A DNA stretch of 64,000 nucleotides from Herpomyces periplanetae (GCA_009733715.1 WMKJ01000018.1:1-64000), one strand, 5' to 3'; shown: positions 41,755 to 53,133, counted from the stretch's first letter. The notes: generated from the sequence alone by a model not told the origin. Numbers and translations are program-made.

Positions 41755-42752
41755 TGTTGGCTTACTGACGAGGGAAGAGGAGGGGTGATTTTTATTGGGG
41801 GTATACGTAACTTGTTACGATTGCGGGGAAGGTTTGATGAAGATACAGGAATTTTCAGAGAAGAATCACAAGAGTTAGCTGGTGTAGTGGATTGAAGTTT
41901 GTGTGTATGGTTAATTTGGCATTAGGAGAGTGGAAATGGGATATTTTAGCGTTTACGAGGTTGGGGAGAGTTGGGCAATATATGCAATGGGATGATTGAA
42001 CTGGATGATTGGTGTGCATTAAGAGTATTGTGATGATATGATCATACGAAATGTTATGGGTAATATGCAGTGTATAATAAGTTTGAAAGATTTTAGCATG
42101 TTTAAAGCTTTTAGGGAAATTTTACCGCCGTGTAAATGGGATTAAGATATTGCTTAAAAGGGTTTAGTATTTTAAGGGTTTGGGATTTGATTGTTTGATG
42201 ACTTTAGCGTATATAGTATGATAATGGGTATTATTGGTGTAGGACTAGTTTGTTGTAGGGGAAGATGTTATACATTATAGAATAGTTGTAATATAGGTTG
42301 AAACACAAGCAATACATAAGTTGTAACTTGGGGAGTGAGTAGATGATCGTACGGTGAGACTTGGGAGGTAATTGACGTTAAAGTGTAGAGGAAGGTTAAC
42401 CGTGTCGGAGACATGAAGGAATGTGAATGGGTTATGAAAGAAGAGGATTTAGGGAAGTTGGAAGAAGTGTGTGTAATGGTAATGATAATGAAAAGATGAA
42501 TGAAGTGATGAATTGATGAATGTTACGTATTATATAGTTTAGTAGTGATTAGTATGTGACTAGGATACAGGAGATGATAGGAATTGAAATGGAGAGGGAT
42601 TTATAGGTGGGTGGAATTAGTGTAAGTTGACAGATGTATCACGGAGATGAAGTTGATGGTAAAGTTTGAGGGCAAAAGGGAAAAACCGGAAGAAGCAATT
42701 TCCCAAGAAAAGTAGTTAGTTAAATATCATCTGGTGGCGGCAGGAGTCAAGC
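41755..42752. other. Purine- and G-rich intergenic region
   Basis: 1 kb downstream of CDC23 and upstream of the tRNA. The + strand is strongly G over C, with GGGAAG and GATGAAT-type words and no credible open frame. Confidence 0.6.
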
Positions 42753-42826
42753 GGTTCGGTGGTGTAGTTGGTTATCACGTCAGTCTAACACACTGAAGGT
42801 CCCCGGTTCGAGTCCGGGCCGAACCA
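42753..42826 (+). tRNA. tRNA-Val (AAC)
   Basis: Full cloverleaf without intron. The acceptor stem GGTTCGG (42753-42759) pairs with CCGAACC (42819-42825), with discriminator A at 42826. The D arm is in GTGTAGTTGGTTATCAC. The anticodon stem TCAGT pairs with ACTGA around loop CTAACAC, giving anticodon AAC (read as IAC, Val). The T arm CCCGG-TTCGAGT-CCGGG is perfect and contains the B box GGTTCGAGTCC. The CCA end is not encoded beyond the natural A. Confidence 0.95.
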
Positions 42827-43157
42827 CTAATGGCAGTGGGAGGGCGGTGCCGGGAGCGGGGGTGGAGCCGTGCGACGCAGTATTTTTTGGAGGGTGGGGG
42901 CGATCAGGTGGAAAGAAATTGGGAGGAAGTGGTGGTGGGAAGGGATTCGGCCTGCGTTTTTAATTTTTTGGAAAAAAAAAGGGGAAAGTCGGGTTAACTT
43001 GGTCAGGGATAAATTTTTAGGGAGGAAAAGTGCTACGTGGTGGAGGGTTGTACAAGAAAAGCTACGCTGGGGGGGAGGGGATAGGAAAAGTTGGGATATA
43101 TGTCAAGTGTACAGGTGAAATAGAGAGATATTGCGAAGAAAAGACATAATTTTAGAA
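42827..43157. other. G-rich spacer before UBC7
   Basis: 331 bp, very G/A-rich (GGAGGGTGGGGG-like words), between the tRNA gene and the UBC7 ATG. No gene seen. It holds the UBC7 promoter and possibly RNA polymerase III termination sequence; a T-run lies at 42882-42887. Confidence 0.5.
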
Positions 43158-43722
43158 ATGGCACAATCAGTGGCAACACGACGGTTACTAGCGGAGTATA
43201 AGACACTAACGACAGATCCACCGGAAGGGGTTATGGCAGGACCGCTTAACGAAGATAACTTGTTCTTATGGGAAGCATTAATCCAAGGACCACCGGGTAC
43301 ACCATTTGAAAATGGGGTATTTCCAGCTGAACTTAAGTTTCCACGAGATTATCCACTTGCGCCCCCTACGATGCGATTTTTGTGTGAAATGTGGCATCCA
43401 AATGGTAAGATTTCAAGATAGATTGGGGAAAAGGGATGATTAACTGATAGAGGGAGGAATGAATATAGTTTACCCGAATGGAGTAGTATGTATATCGATA
43501 CTTCATCCACCCGGAGATGATCCAACACATTATGAAAATGCGAGTGAACGATGGTCACCGATACAGTCGGTGGAAAAGATATTGTTATCGGTTATGTCGA
43601 TGCTGGCGGAACCTAATGATGAAAGTCCGGCTAATGTTGATGCAGCGAGGATGTGGCGAGAGAAGCGTGATGAGTATGAAGAAGTTGTGCGCGGGTTAAC
43701 ACGACGATTATTAGGGTTGTAA
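43158..43722 (+). CDS. UBC7: Ubiquitin-conjugating enzyme E2 Ubc7 (UBE2G2)
   Basis: E2 of ER-associated degradation, working with Hrd1/Doa10 and Cue1. 166 aa (human UBE2G2 165). Exons 43158-43404 and 43469-43722; the 64-bp intron splits the Val codon in HPN-VYPNG. Motifs: [59 protein letters not shown], catalytic Cys90 in GVVCISILH, and the acidic insert [16 protein letters not shown] typical of Ubc7/G2 and Cdc34 types. [19 protein letters not shown] closes the fold. The ATG chosen gives [11 protein letters not shown]; the frame is open 9 codons upstream without need. Confidence 0.96.
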
Positions 43723-44765
43723 AGGGCAAGATGGGAAGACTGGATAGGGAAATGGATTTTGGGGGGGTGAGGGTGGGGAAAAGTTTAGAATAAGTGGTGG
43801 AAGGGATAATGGAATATGGTATGGATAAGATGTATAGGAGGGGATTTTGGGATGGGAGTTAGAGTATTTTCGGTAGAAAATGATAAATTGGTTAGTGAAT
43901 TAGCAGGGGAGAAAGGAAATAGTATTGGAGAATAGGTGAAAGAAATTGGGGGTGAAAGGTGTAAGAAAGGTACAAGTTGATGGTACCAAAGTGGTGATAA
44001 CTTGGATAATTACTGGGTTAATTAGTATGTGATGGATACAAATTCTGTTTACCAAAGAGGAGGAGGTGGGTGATAGAGTAGACTTACTTTGTCATGAACG
44101 ATAATTGTGAGAAAATTTGGTTGTTTTACCCGATGAAGAGTTACGAGAGCGTAGAGTTTGATCAAGGGAATACAAGATATGGGCGGTGGGTGGTAGGCTA
44201 TGAGCGGTGAGTGTATCGTGAGTGTATCGTGAGTGTATCGTGAGTGCATCGTGGGTCGTACATCATCGGGCTGACCTATTGACCCTAGTACTATTTGGTT
44301 AAACCTTGTTTGGGATAAGCCTGTTAAAGTTGGTGATCAAGTTTCACTAGGCCAGATTAGGTTAACCGTCAGGAGTATTTAGTTCTTGGGTGTCGCCACT
44401 ATCAGTGTAATTTTGCACGCACTTTAATTTTGAATTTCTTATCGAACGACGAGTCGTTCATCCAAAGACGGTGGAATAAATTGAAGCTTGGAATCTCGTA
44501 TTATTTAGGGAATTTTCGGGGGTGTAGGATGTACTAAAAGCAGTTCACGATCCGCCGTTTGTTCATTATTGGACTTTTGCCTTTGCTTTTTTATGGCATC
44601 TTCCCTTCCCACCTTGCCCAAAACCTTACCATCCACTCCCAAGATCCTTCTAGTGCTGCCATCTGTTCATCAGTCAAGAATACATCTCGTCCCAGATCCA
44701 ACTTTACTGGTGGCACCCGCACGATTTTCCTAAACGGGCAAAATTCATCGTCAGATATTTCAAGT
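43723..44765. other. Intergenic and unresolved 5' end of the CAX gene
   Basis: The left half is G-rich 3' flank of UBC7. An 11-bp tandem repeat is at 44207-44250. From about 44538 a frame joined to the Ca2+/H+ exchanger is open without ATG and encodes a hydrophobic segment (IRRLFIIGLLPLLFYGIF). TACTAAAAGCAG at 44532-44543 looks like a branch site plus acceptor, so a first exon may lie further left. I could not identify it. Confidence 0.5.
44207..44250. repeat. 11-bp tandem repeat, four copies
   Basis: Unit GTGAGTGTATC repeated three times exactly and a fourth time with one change (GTGAGTGCATC), followed by a decaying fifth copy. Confidence 0.9.
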
Positions 44766-46057
44766 ATGCCTCGGACAAATTGTACTCATACATTTAGCCA
44801 TTTCTTCCGGCAATTATCTACATGTGTTGGAATTGTGATGTACAGCAGCTATCTTAATATCCTCCTTATCTTTGTTCCTCTGGGAATTTTATCGTCGTGG
44901 TTAAACTGGAATGCTTGGATTATATTCATCGTCAACTTCACCGCGATAATTCCTTTGGCTTCTCTCCTCAGCTTTGCTACTGAAGAACTCAGCGCTAAAC
45001 TAGGCCAAACTTTGGGAGGTTTAATCAATTCTACCTTTGGTAATGCTGTAGAATTAATTATTTCCATGATCGCACTGAGTAAAAATGAAATCCAAATTGT
45101 TCAATCTTCCATGCTAGGAAGTGTATTGTCCAATATTCTTCTCGTCCTAGGAACTTGTTTCGTTGCCGCCGGTATTCATGGTGGTGAACAATCTTTTAAT
45201 GAAACTGCTGCTTCAACCATGTCTTCACTAATGGCCGTTTCTTGTGCGTCTTTAATTATCCCCGCTACTCTTTATAACGTCGTATCCAAAGTCACCAGTT
45301 CAACTCTTGATGATATTTTAATTCTAAGTCGAGGTACTTCGATTATTCTACTTTTACTTTACGCTCTTTACCTTTTTTTTCAACTTCGATCCCATGCATA
45401 CTTATTTGATGAACAACCTCTCGAATCTATCCATCTTGATAATACCACTATTTCCCTCCCCCAATCTGCTGATGCTTCTCCCAATCATCACCTAAAACCC
45501 TTACCAGCTTTCATCCTGCTAGCCCTGGTATCACTAGCTACTGCTGTGTGTGCTGAATATTTAGTCGATTCTATCGATGGCGTCGTATCAACCGGAATTA
45601 TTTCCAAACCTTTTGTCGGCTTGATCCTTATCCCTCTTGTCGGTAATGCTACCGAACATGTTACAGCTTGTATCGTAGCTTACAAGGGTAAAATGGATCT
45701 CGCTATCAATGTCGCTATCGGCTCCAGTATGCAAATTGCTTTATTCGTCACTCCTTTCATGGTCATATTCGGTTGGATAATTGGTTGTGCCATGACTCTT
45801 CAATTCCAGAGTTTCGAAACCATGGTATTCTTTCTCAGTGTTCTTCTCGTCAATTATCTTATCCGTGATGGTAAGAGTAACTATCTCGAAGGTGCCATGT
45901 GTATTGGAATGTAAGTATTCTCTTTTTTAATTCTTTCTCTTCATCTTCCCTACCTCATTGCTAATTCATCTCCTTCTTTTAATTCTCTAGTTACATTATC
46001 ATCTCTCTAGCTTTTTACGTCTATCCTGATCAATCAGTCCATATCTTGGTGCCTTAA
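44766..46057 (+). CDS. VCX1: Vacuolar Ca2+/H+ exchanger (Vcx1/CAX family)
   Basis: Loads Ca2+ into the vacuole in exchange for protons. From the in-frame ATG at 44766 it is 403 aa (yeast Vcx1 411): exons 44766-45910 and 45991-46057. The two cation-binding repeats are intact: STFGNAVELIISMIALSKNEI with QSSMLGSVLSNILLVLGTCF, and LIPLVGNATEHVTACIVAYKGKMDLA with AIGSSMQIALFVTPF. Roughly eleven TM helices are visible, with the acidic-loop region replaced by a short polar linker around SIHLDNTTISLPQSADAS. The last exon adds YIIISLAFYVYPD, the conserved end. A longer N-terminus with a signal-like helix is possible if an upstream exon exists. Confidence 0.9.
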
Positions 46058-46949
46058 TTCCCCCTTTCATTTCTCCTCATCTACCTTCACTTTTATACAT
46101 CCCTGAAATCTCTACACTGCCCAAGTCCCCGTACCGTCTTACTTTTCTTCTTTTTTCCCTTCACAAACCCCAATTCAATCGCCTTCAACTCTACTTCATT
46201 CCCTTCTACTCACAATTGAAACTAGTTTCATCCTCCCTCTCCACTCTCTTCTCTCTATTCATAACATCTACTCCTTTCCTCTCTCTTCTCATCTTGCTTG
46301 TTAAACCCTCCCTTCTATTCCTTGAAACATTAACTTCCCTTTTCATCCGCTTCTACTTTGATCATCTTTTGACACTCTTCTCGTCCATTCACTCAAATTT
46401 GCTTCTTCCCTTTCACCTACTCTTGTTAACCTTAACCTCCCCTCCGTTTATGTATACACTCTCCCTCTTCCCTTTTCTTCCCCATCTACCTTCTTCGTCC
46501 GTCTATTAATCTGTGGTCAAATGCTCCTGTTTTCCATCTCCCTTCCTTTTGTCGTCCCCGAGACGTTTTTCGTTTGACTCGATCTCATCCCACCCATTGT
46601 GTTCATTTTCATACCCTTCATCACCTGTTTCATCTCTTCCACTTCCCTCAACACTTACAACTGTTTTATTCCAACCAAAATACTTAACCTCTTCCCACAC
46701 CCCCCCCTCCCCGCTTCCCACTCTATCCTCCATTCCTTTGTGTATCTTTGCCACGCGATTTCTTCGTCCCATCAAACCTTTATATATCCCTCCTCTCCCC
46801 TTCCGCTACACCCTACTCTACCATTCTTCTTTCATTCCCTATCCCCCCTCCCTCCAACTAAATCTACCAGAGTTTCCCCCCCCCCTCCCCCTTTATCCAT
46901 TCACCCCTCCATCCATCCGTCCTGCCGTCCTTCCATCTCCCACTTCACC
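46058..46949. other. Pyrimidine-rich region upstream of DCW1
   Basis: About 890 bp of C/T-rich + strand (CCCTCC, TTCCC words). Several + frames stay open here, including 117 codons in frame with DCW1, but only because T/C-rich DNA lacks stop codons; the encoded Ser/Pro/Phe/Leu strings have no family likeness. Presumed promoter and 5' leader. Confidence 0.6.
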
Positions 46950-48560
46950 ATGCTCTACTTCATCGCTACAATTGTCCTCCCCCTTATCATTCCCTCAAAT
47001 CTCTTAAATCTCAATCATGCAAGTTCTTCCAACTATCCCTTCGCCGTTAATGCTCTCTATTTACGTGCGGAAGATTCCGCTTCCCAAGCTTCCACCACCC
47101 AAATGTTAGCTGGTAAACTCCTAAACTTCTTCCCCGTCACTACCAATGAAACCCCCCCTCATCGTATCGGTCTACTCCCAAAACCTCCTTACTATTGGTG
47201 GGAATCAGGTGCCGCATGGGGTGGTCTCCTTGATTATGCCCGTTACACCGGCGATAACCGTTTAAATTCACGCATCATGGAAGGAATGGTTGCCCAACTC
47301 GGTGAAAAGAACGATTTTATGATCCCCGATCACCGGGGTGAAACCGGTAACGATGATCAGGGCTTTTGGGCCCTTTCCGCCATGTCCGCTGCTGAAAATG
47401 GCTTCCCTAATCCCCCCAATCCTCTACCATCTTGGAGCCAAATCGTCCAAAACGTCTTCAATAGTCAAGTTGCCCGATGGGACACCGCTACGTGCAACGG
47501 TGGCTTGCGCTGGCAGATATTCCCCGAAAACGCCTACGGTTATGATTATAAAAACAGCGTAAGTAATGGTGCCTTATTTCAAATGGCTGCTCGACTCGCT
47601 AGATATACCGGAAATCAAACTTATGAAATGTGGAGTGAAAAAGTCTGGACTTGGATGCGCGACACTAATCTTCTCACCTCCAATTTCGAGGTATACGATG
47701 GTGCTGATGTGAGAGCCGAGTGTAAAAAAATTGACCCTACCCAGTGGTCCTACAACGCTGGAATCTTCCTCTACGGTGCTTCTATGCTCGAGAATGCTGC
47801 TCGTGCTAGAAATGACCCCCAAAAAATGCAAATCTGGCAAGCTCGCGTGTCCGGAATTTTAGATCATGTTACTCGTACCTTTTTCACTTCCAATGCTAAT
47901 GCAACTGGCGTTATGTTTGAGCAAGCTTGTGAACCCAAGAAGCGCTGTAATGTTGACCAAAAATCTTTTAAGGCTTACCTAGCTCGTTGGATGGGAAAAA
48001 CTGCCGTGACCTCCCCTTGGGCCGCCGAAAGAATTAATGCTTTATTAAAACGAAGCGCTGAAGCCGCCGCTGGTGCTTGTGGTGGTCCCGACAGTTTAAC
48101 ATGCCAATTCTCTTGGATTGCTAATCCCTCTGCATTGGACCCTGTCGACATTGGTGTCGGCGAGCAATTATCCGCTTTGGAAATTGTTCAAAGTGTCATG
48201 GCAACAAAATACTGGCAACCTCGAACCGAATCTTCTCCCAACCCTCCAAATTTTGCTTCTCCCATAGCTGAATCTTCCAGAGCTGATCAAGATTCTTTAC
48301 AATCCTTGAATTCTTCTCCTGTGATGAGCGCAAAAGCTGCCGAGTCTACTCCTTCTGATCCTCGTTTACCTACCATAATCCCTAGTAAACAATGTTCGTC
48401 TGCCACAGGTCCGACCTTTTGTCTAGATAATGATCAACAAATCCCTTCCCAACTTAATACAACTTCTTCATTACTAGTTGAGAAGTTGTATAATATCATC
48501 ATGAACATGGTACAATCCTCATTTTCTACCGCTAGTTTGGCTCCCGTACCTACTCCTTAA
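46950..48560 (+). CDS. DCW1: GH76 endo-alpha-1,6-mannosidase-like wall protein (Dcw1/Dfg5)
   Basis: Family GH76 protein thought to transfer GPI-protein glycans onto wall glucan. 536 aa. A signal peptide is clear (MLYFIATIVLPLIIPSNLL). Family segments: KPPYYWWESGAAWGGLLDYARYTGD, the catalytic Asp pair in ETGNDDQGFWAL (Asp135-Asp136), CNGGLRWQIF, KNSVSNGALFQMAARLARYTGN, QWSYNAGIFLYGASML, EQACEPKKRCNVDQKSFKAYLARWM and GVGEQLSALEIVQS. The Ser/Thr-rich C-terminus ends TASLAPVPTP without the hydrophobic GPI signal usual in this family. The start follows the pyrimidine-rich leader, at the ATG directly before the signal peptide. Confidence 0.92.
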   Translation: MLYFIATIVLPLIIPSNLLNLNHASSSNYPFAVNALYLRAEDSASQASTTQMLAGKLLNFFPVTTNETPPHRIGLLPKPPYYWWESGAAWGGLLDYARYTGDNRLNSRIMEGMVAQLGEKNDFMIPDHRGETGNDDQGFWALSAMSAAENGFPNPPNPLPSWSQIVQNVFNSQVARWDTATCNGGLRWQIFPENAYGYDYKNSVSNGALFQMAARLARYTGNQTYEMWSEKVWTWMRDTNLLTSNFEVYDGADVRAECKKIDPTQWSYNAGIFLYGASMLENAARARNDPQKMQIWQARVSGILDHVTRTFFTSNANATGVMFEQACEPKKRCNVDQKSFKAYLARWMGKTAVTSPWAAERINALLKRSAEAAAGACGGPDSLTCQFSWIANPSALDPVDIGVGEQLSALEIVQSVMATKYWQPRTESSPNPPNFASPIAESSRADQDSLQSLNSSPVMSAKAAESTPSDPRLPTIIPSKQCSSATGPTFCLDNDQQIPSQLNTTSSLLVEKLYNIIMNMVQSSFSTASLAPVPTP

Positions 48561-49657
48561 TTTCTCCTCCCACTACATACATGGTATAATTCTGCATGAA
48601 TTAACTCCTCATACAACCTTGATCTCACCATTTCCATCATTATTTTCCCCCAAATAATCCTCAATCCCCTTCCAAGGTTTAAATTGTTATATCTCTCCTC
48701 GAATCTCTACCATTTTCCTTGATAAATCTATTTAAACATATTCTACAATACCTTTCCCCCCTAGTTTTTTCAATGTTATCCATAGTATACTGATTTATAC
48801 GTTAGTGTTTGGTCATTAAATTTGCCATCGTATATGCAACTCGAATATCCTGAGTATTCTAATTCAATTTTTATTTTAACTTCACACCCTTTCCCCCCTC
48901 TTCCAAACTTCTATTTCCCATTCTTCTCCCAAATTGCCTTATTGGGTTAATCCTTCGGCTCAACTCCGGCAACATGAAACATGGACCTCCCCTCCGGACA
49001 ATCTATTCACCGCCAACCCGTGGTGTAGCTAGCCCCAATTATACCGTCACGTGTTGCCTAATGCTTGCATGTCATGAAACAATTATGAAGTTGGTCGAAT
49101 TGAGAATAATTGTACGTGGTCGAGTATAGACGTGGCTACTGAGTAAAATAATCACTTACTTCTTATACTGGTTATTCAATTGTCCATACCTTTTACTCAT
49201 ACCATCAAAATTTCATTATTCCCACACTTTAATTTTCCTCACTTTTTCATACCTACCCCTACTACTTACACATCATTGATGAAACATCCCTTCACTGCTA
49301 TACTTGCAGCTATCCAACCATTCCGGATTAACCTATCATCCTGCGCATCCGGAACTATAATTGTATCGGAATCGGGGCAACTTTATCCCAGAGCCAACTG
49401 ATGTCAAGAGGTTTTTTCGGCAAGTTAACACCATAATCCGTGACAAATGAAATAATTATTGAATTATACCAACCTTAAAAACATTTTCCCCAACGCAAAC
49501 TTTCAACATACTTTAACTGTCAAGCTTGAATATAACTTAACGTGATATGATTGTCCTCCTATCTTTTCACGTTTTATTGTGTACGCGCCAGCTGTTAAAA
49601 TAATTTATCTATACACATTTAACTTCTTGTACGCGCAAAATTGAATGATTTTACGGT
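48561..49657. other. Intergenic between DCW1 and USP-domain gene
   Basis: 1.1 kb, C/T-rich on the left and AT-rich on the right. CACGTG at 49048-49053. No credible gene. Confidence 0.6.
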
Positions 49658-52516
49658 ATGCAATCCCGAAATACAAGTGGAAATGGCAGTGGTAAAAAAG
49701 TGGATGTATTACCCATGTCACTGGAGTCAGCACTGGATGAGGAAAGGCGTGAAGTTATGGCATTACTTGAAGGTCGATCATTGAGCAGTAGTAGTAGTAC
49801 TGCTAATTTAACCTCCAGCGGGAGCACTAGTAACAATAACTCCAGTAGCATACCCGTCCGTAGTATGCTTGACATTGATGACGGTTACTCTATGAACTCA
49901 CGAAGTCCTTACACTCGAAAGTATGATGCAGGGGAAGATTCCCCCAAATGGTCGAACTACCCTTCACTTCCATCTCCTTTAGGGCCCGGGGTACGTCACC
50001 CCTCTGTACAGCCTAGCTACACGCGTGGGACAGGTAGCTTGGGTTTCCGTACACCTGACACTCCTATTAACCCAGAGAATATGTTCAACTTTAACATGCG
50101 CTCCCCCGTAGGTGTACTTGGTCAACCCAAGCGTAATAATCTAAGCGGAAAATCTTCAAGCAAGTATCGCAGCTCCGATTTTCCCAAACGCATGCAAGCT
50201 CGATCAACCGGCAGTACAAGTTCATCAAGTGGTTTATTACCCAGGCGTAACAAAAGTTCCAGTCCCGCTACCCGAAGTGATACCTTAGTCTCCGGCAGAA
50301 GCGGGCCCACCCCTCAAAGTGCCTTGAAATTTTTAACTGATCCCGCCAAGTTGGATCCAAGTAAGTACTACTATAGCGATAGCGGTGAAGTACTTGATCG
50401 AGCTACTGCATACAGAAGATTAAGCGATGCTACCACGCTACGTAGCGGTGGCTGTTTATCAAAAGTTCCTACCATTAAATTAAACGACGAAACTGACAAT
50501 ACTTCTCCCCGTACTCATCAAACCACTCAATCCCTATGTACACTCAGTACCGATGATGACGATGATGATGATGATGCTGTCGAATCCATTAACCGTTTAA
50601 ATGTCGATGATGATGAAGATGATGATGATGATGATGATGATGATGACGATGACGATGACGATGACGATGATAATGCTTCAGAATCCCAGTCCGATGGGGA
50701 TTGTGAACCCCATGAAAATCAAAACCCCGAATCGTCAGCTCAACTTAATCGCGGTAGATCTCCCGTTAAACGTTCACCGAGATCACTGGCCGATAAAGCT
50801 AAACATATTAACATAGACGGTTCAACCTCTCGACTGAGCACTTTACCCGGTCGACATCGGTCACTTATCGACCTTGATAATGTACCCCAAACAACTTTGG
50901 AATTGAATACCTCCCGTAATACAGGTAGATCTCGTTCAAAAAGTTTACGAAAATGGGAATCCCGAGATAGCAGCGCAGGGTCAACCGGATCCATTTCACC
51001 GTATAATTCGGATCAAGAAATGGAATTGTCCGAGTTACATTACGCTGAATCACTGAAAATGGTAATTGGTCCCATCATAGATTCAGTAGAAGCCAAACGG
51101 TGCATCCGTCAGATAATTCGTGGTGAATTCGAAAGTGTTCAGGATGAAACTGAAGAAGGTCAACAGCATCGGATGTACCTGGTAGCGACAGATTTAAGTG
51201 AAGAATCAGCGTATGCATTAGAATGGACTATTGGCACCCTTATGCGTGATGGGGATACTTTGTTAGCAGTTTACGCTGTTGATGAAGAAGTGGGTACAAA
51301 AGACGGTTTAACCAGTGCATGCGGTGATGTAGGCTCGGTAGGCAAGGCGAGTAACGCGGGTAGTGTATGTGGAGGAGGGTCCGCAACACAAAATGCATCA
51401 TTAGGTTCTCAGGTAAGTGTGAGCGTATGTATTTACCAAGTCATTTGTTGAATGACCTCGATTATGTGCATAGTTAACCGTAGATACTCTTGAGAAACAG
51501 TTAACACCAACGGCGAAAAGTGTTAGTAAATCGGGAAAAAACAAAAGCAGATCTCCATCACCAGCTATTGCTGCCCTGTCAGCTTCATTGGGAATGAGTA
51601 TGGGTGGCCATAGTGGATCGGGGCGAAGTCATTCACGAAGTTCTAGCAGGCATAGCTCAGTGGATAGTGGCGACCTAGGAAATGACTATGGGACATCTCG
51701 ATTAGCAGGTTTATGGAAGACTAAGGTGCCAGAACATAAGAATATTAGCGGAATTAATAGTAGTGGGGCCGTGGGTAGTGGTAACGGTAGTGGCAACGGT
51801 AACAGTTTAGGTGGAGGTAGTAATGGAGTTACTAACGGTGAAGAAGTGAAAAAACGGGCAAAGACGAAAAAAAAGGCTTCAATGTTAATAAAAGATAGTA
51901 TGAGCGGTACAGGATCTTCTTTACGTACTGAACAAAGTACGGAATTTAATAGCGAAGGTATGCGAAACCTTGCGTTAATGACCCGTGCAGAGCGTGAGCG
52001 GTGGCATGCTACACTAGATATTTCGGATCGATGCGTTATGCTATTACGACGTACCAAGTTACAAGTGAGAATTGTTGTTGAAGTGTTTCACTGCAAAAAC
52101 CCGAAGCATATGATCACCGAGGTAATTGATTATTTAAAGCCGACATTAGTTATATTTGGGAGTCGGGGACGCAGTGCACTTAAAGGGTAAGTTCATTTTT
52201 GAAATCTTTGTACGACATCATCTATATGTACATGGCGATTTAAAGTGATTATAAGACGATGGAGACACGATACTAACCACAGATGAGCGAGAGGGAGGGA
52301 GGGTGTATGTGTTTATGATATAGAGTATTATTAGGTTCATTCTCAAATTACCTTGTAACAAAATCTTCAGTACCAGTGATGGTCACACGGAAACGGTTGC
52401 GCAAACATAGCAAGTATAAACGAGCACAAAATGTTCGATTGAGCAATGTGTTAACGCCTACATCAAATCTTTATAGTCGACGGAGTAGTGCGGTTGACTT
52501 ACGGGAATCCGTTTAA
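49658..52516 (+). CDS. Universal stress protein domain protein with long disordered regions
   Basis: 886 aa in three exons: 49658-51412, 51474-52186 and 52324-52516. Introns are 61 and 137 bp; intron 2 has a clear TACTAAC branch word. Residues 1-500 are Ser-rich and disordered, with a poly-Asp tract (about 316-338). The USP fold starts near residue 503 (RMYLVATDLSEESAYALEWTIGTLMRDGDTLLAVYAV). It is interrupted by a Gly/Ser/Lys-rich insert of about 190 residues and resumes at DISDRCVMLLRRTKLQVRIVVEVFHCKNPKHMITEVIDYLKP. It ends with the nucleotide-binding end motif VIFGSRGRSALKGVLLGSFSNYLVTKSSVPVMV. This layout matches large fungal USP proteins such as those of S. pombe. Function is unknown; ATP or AMP binding is likely from the G-x2-G-x9-G(S/T)-like motif. 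Confidence 0.9.
50552..50671. repeat. GAT/GAC repeat encoding poly-Asp
   Basis: Two GAT/GAC runs, 50552-50575 and 50606-50671, inside the USP-domain gene; the second encodes 22 consecutive acidic residues (one Glu). In-frame trinucleotide repeat, likely length-polymorphic. Confidence 0.9.
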
Positions 52517-53133
52517 ATTATAGTTGTTAAAGGTGGATTAAATTGAGACGTTAGCAAGGTTGAACGTATGAAAAGTTCGGTAAGGATGGGGGTATACGAT
52601 CCTATACTAATAATTAACAAGTTTAACAATTCTTAATGGTGTCAAGTCAGTTATATGCTCACTTAATTTATCAAGGGAAAATGAAGATTAATTAGCCTGT
52701 CAAAGGAATTTTAAAGCATTTTATACACAATGAAAAATACACTTTATCCATAGCTTTTCCTTTCCTTTTACCATTCACCAAAAATAATGCAAAACTCACC
52801 CCCAAAAAGTGTATAGCCCCCAATACGGTTGGGGTGGGGAAGGAAGGAGCCTACGTCATATGCAACGATGAAACGTAAACAATGCGGGATACGAGGAAGG
52901 TGCGGCCGAAGAATGTTTCAGCCCTATGCACGTTAAAGTGGGCATCAGTGTTTGTTTTGGTTCGTAGTCCGTTTGTATGTGTGTGTGTGAGTTTAGTAAG
53001 CGATTCAGGCGCGTCTTTAGTAGGAGGAAAGGGTAATAAGAATGGCCTAAACGATTTTTTAACTTTTCTACACACTTTTTTTTCCACTGGATATTACACT
53101 AATGTTAACTGTACGAGCCAATTGTTAGAGAGT
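52517..53133. other. Intergenic before the Rid1-like gene
   Basis: 617 bp. The frame of the next gene is open back to an ATG at 52882, but that part encodes a Val/Cys/Phe-rich string without family likeness and includes a TG-repeat at 52975-52990, so I treat it as 5' leader. Confidence 0.5.

Noticed and set aside
46216-46949. Long + strand open frames before DCW1, including a 117-codon extension of DCW1
   Set aside because: The DNA is C/T-rich and therefore almost free of stop codons in all + frames. The encoded Ser/Pro/Phe strings show no likeness to proteins, and a proper signal peptide follows the ATG at 46950.
52882-53133. 84-codon upstream extension of the Rid1-like protein from an ATG at 52882
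   Set aside because: It encodes a Val/Cys/Phe string with a TG-repeat and no GBD/FH3-family likeness. Kept only as an alternative start.
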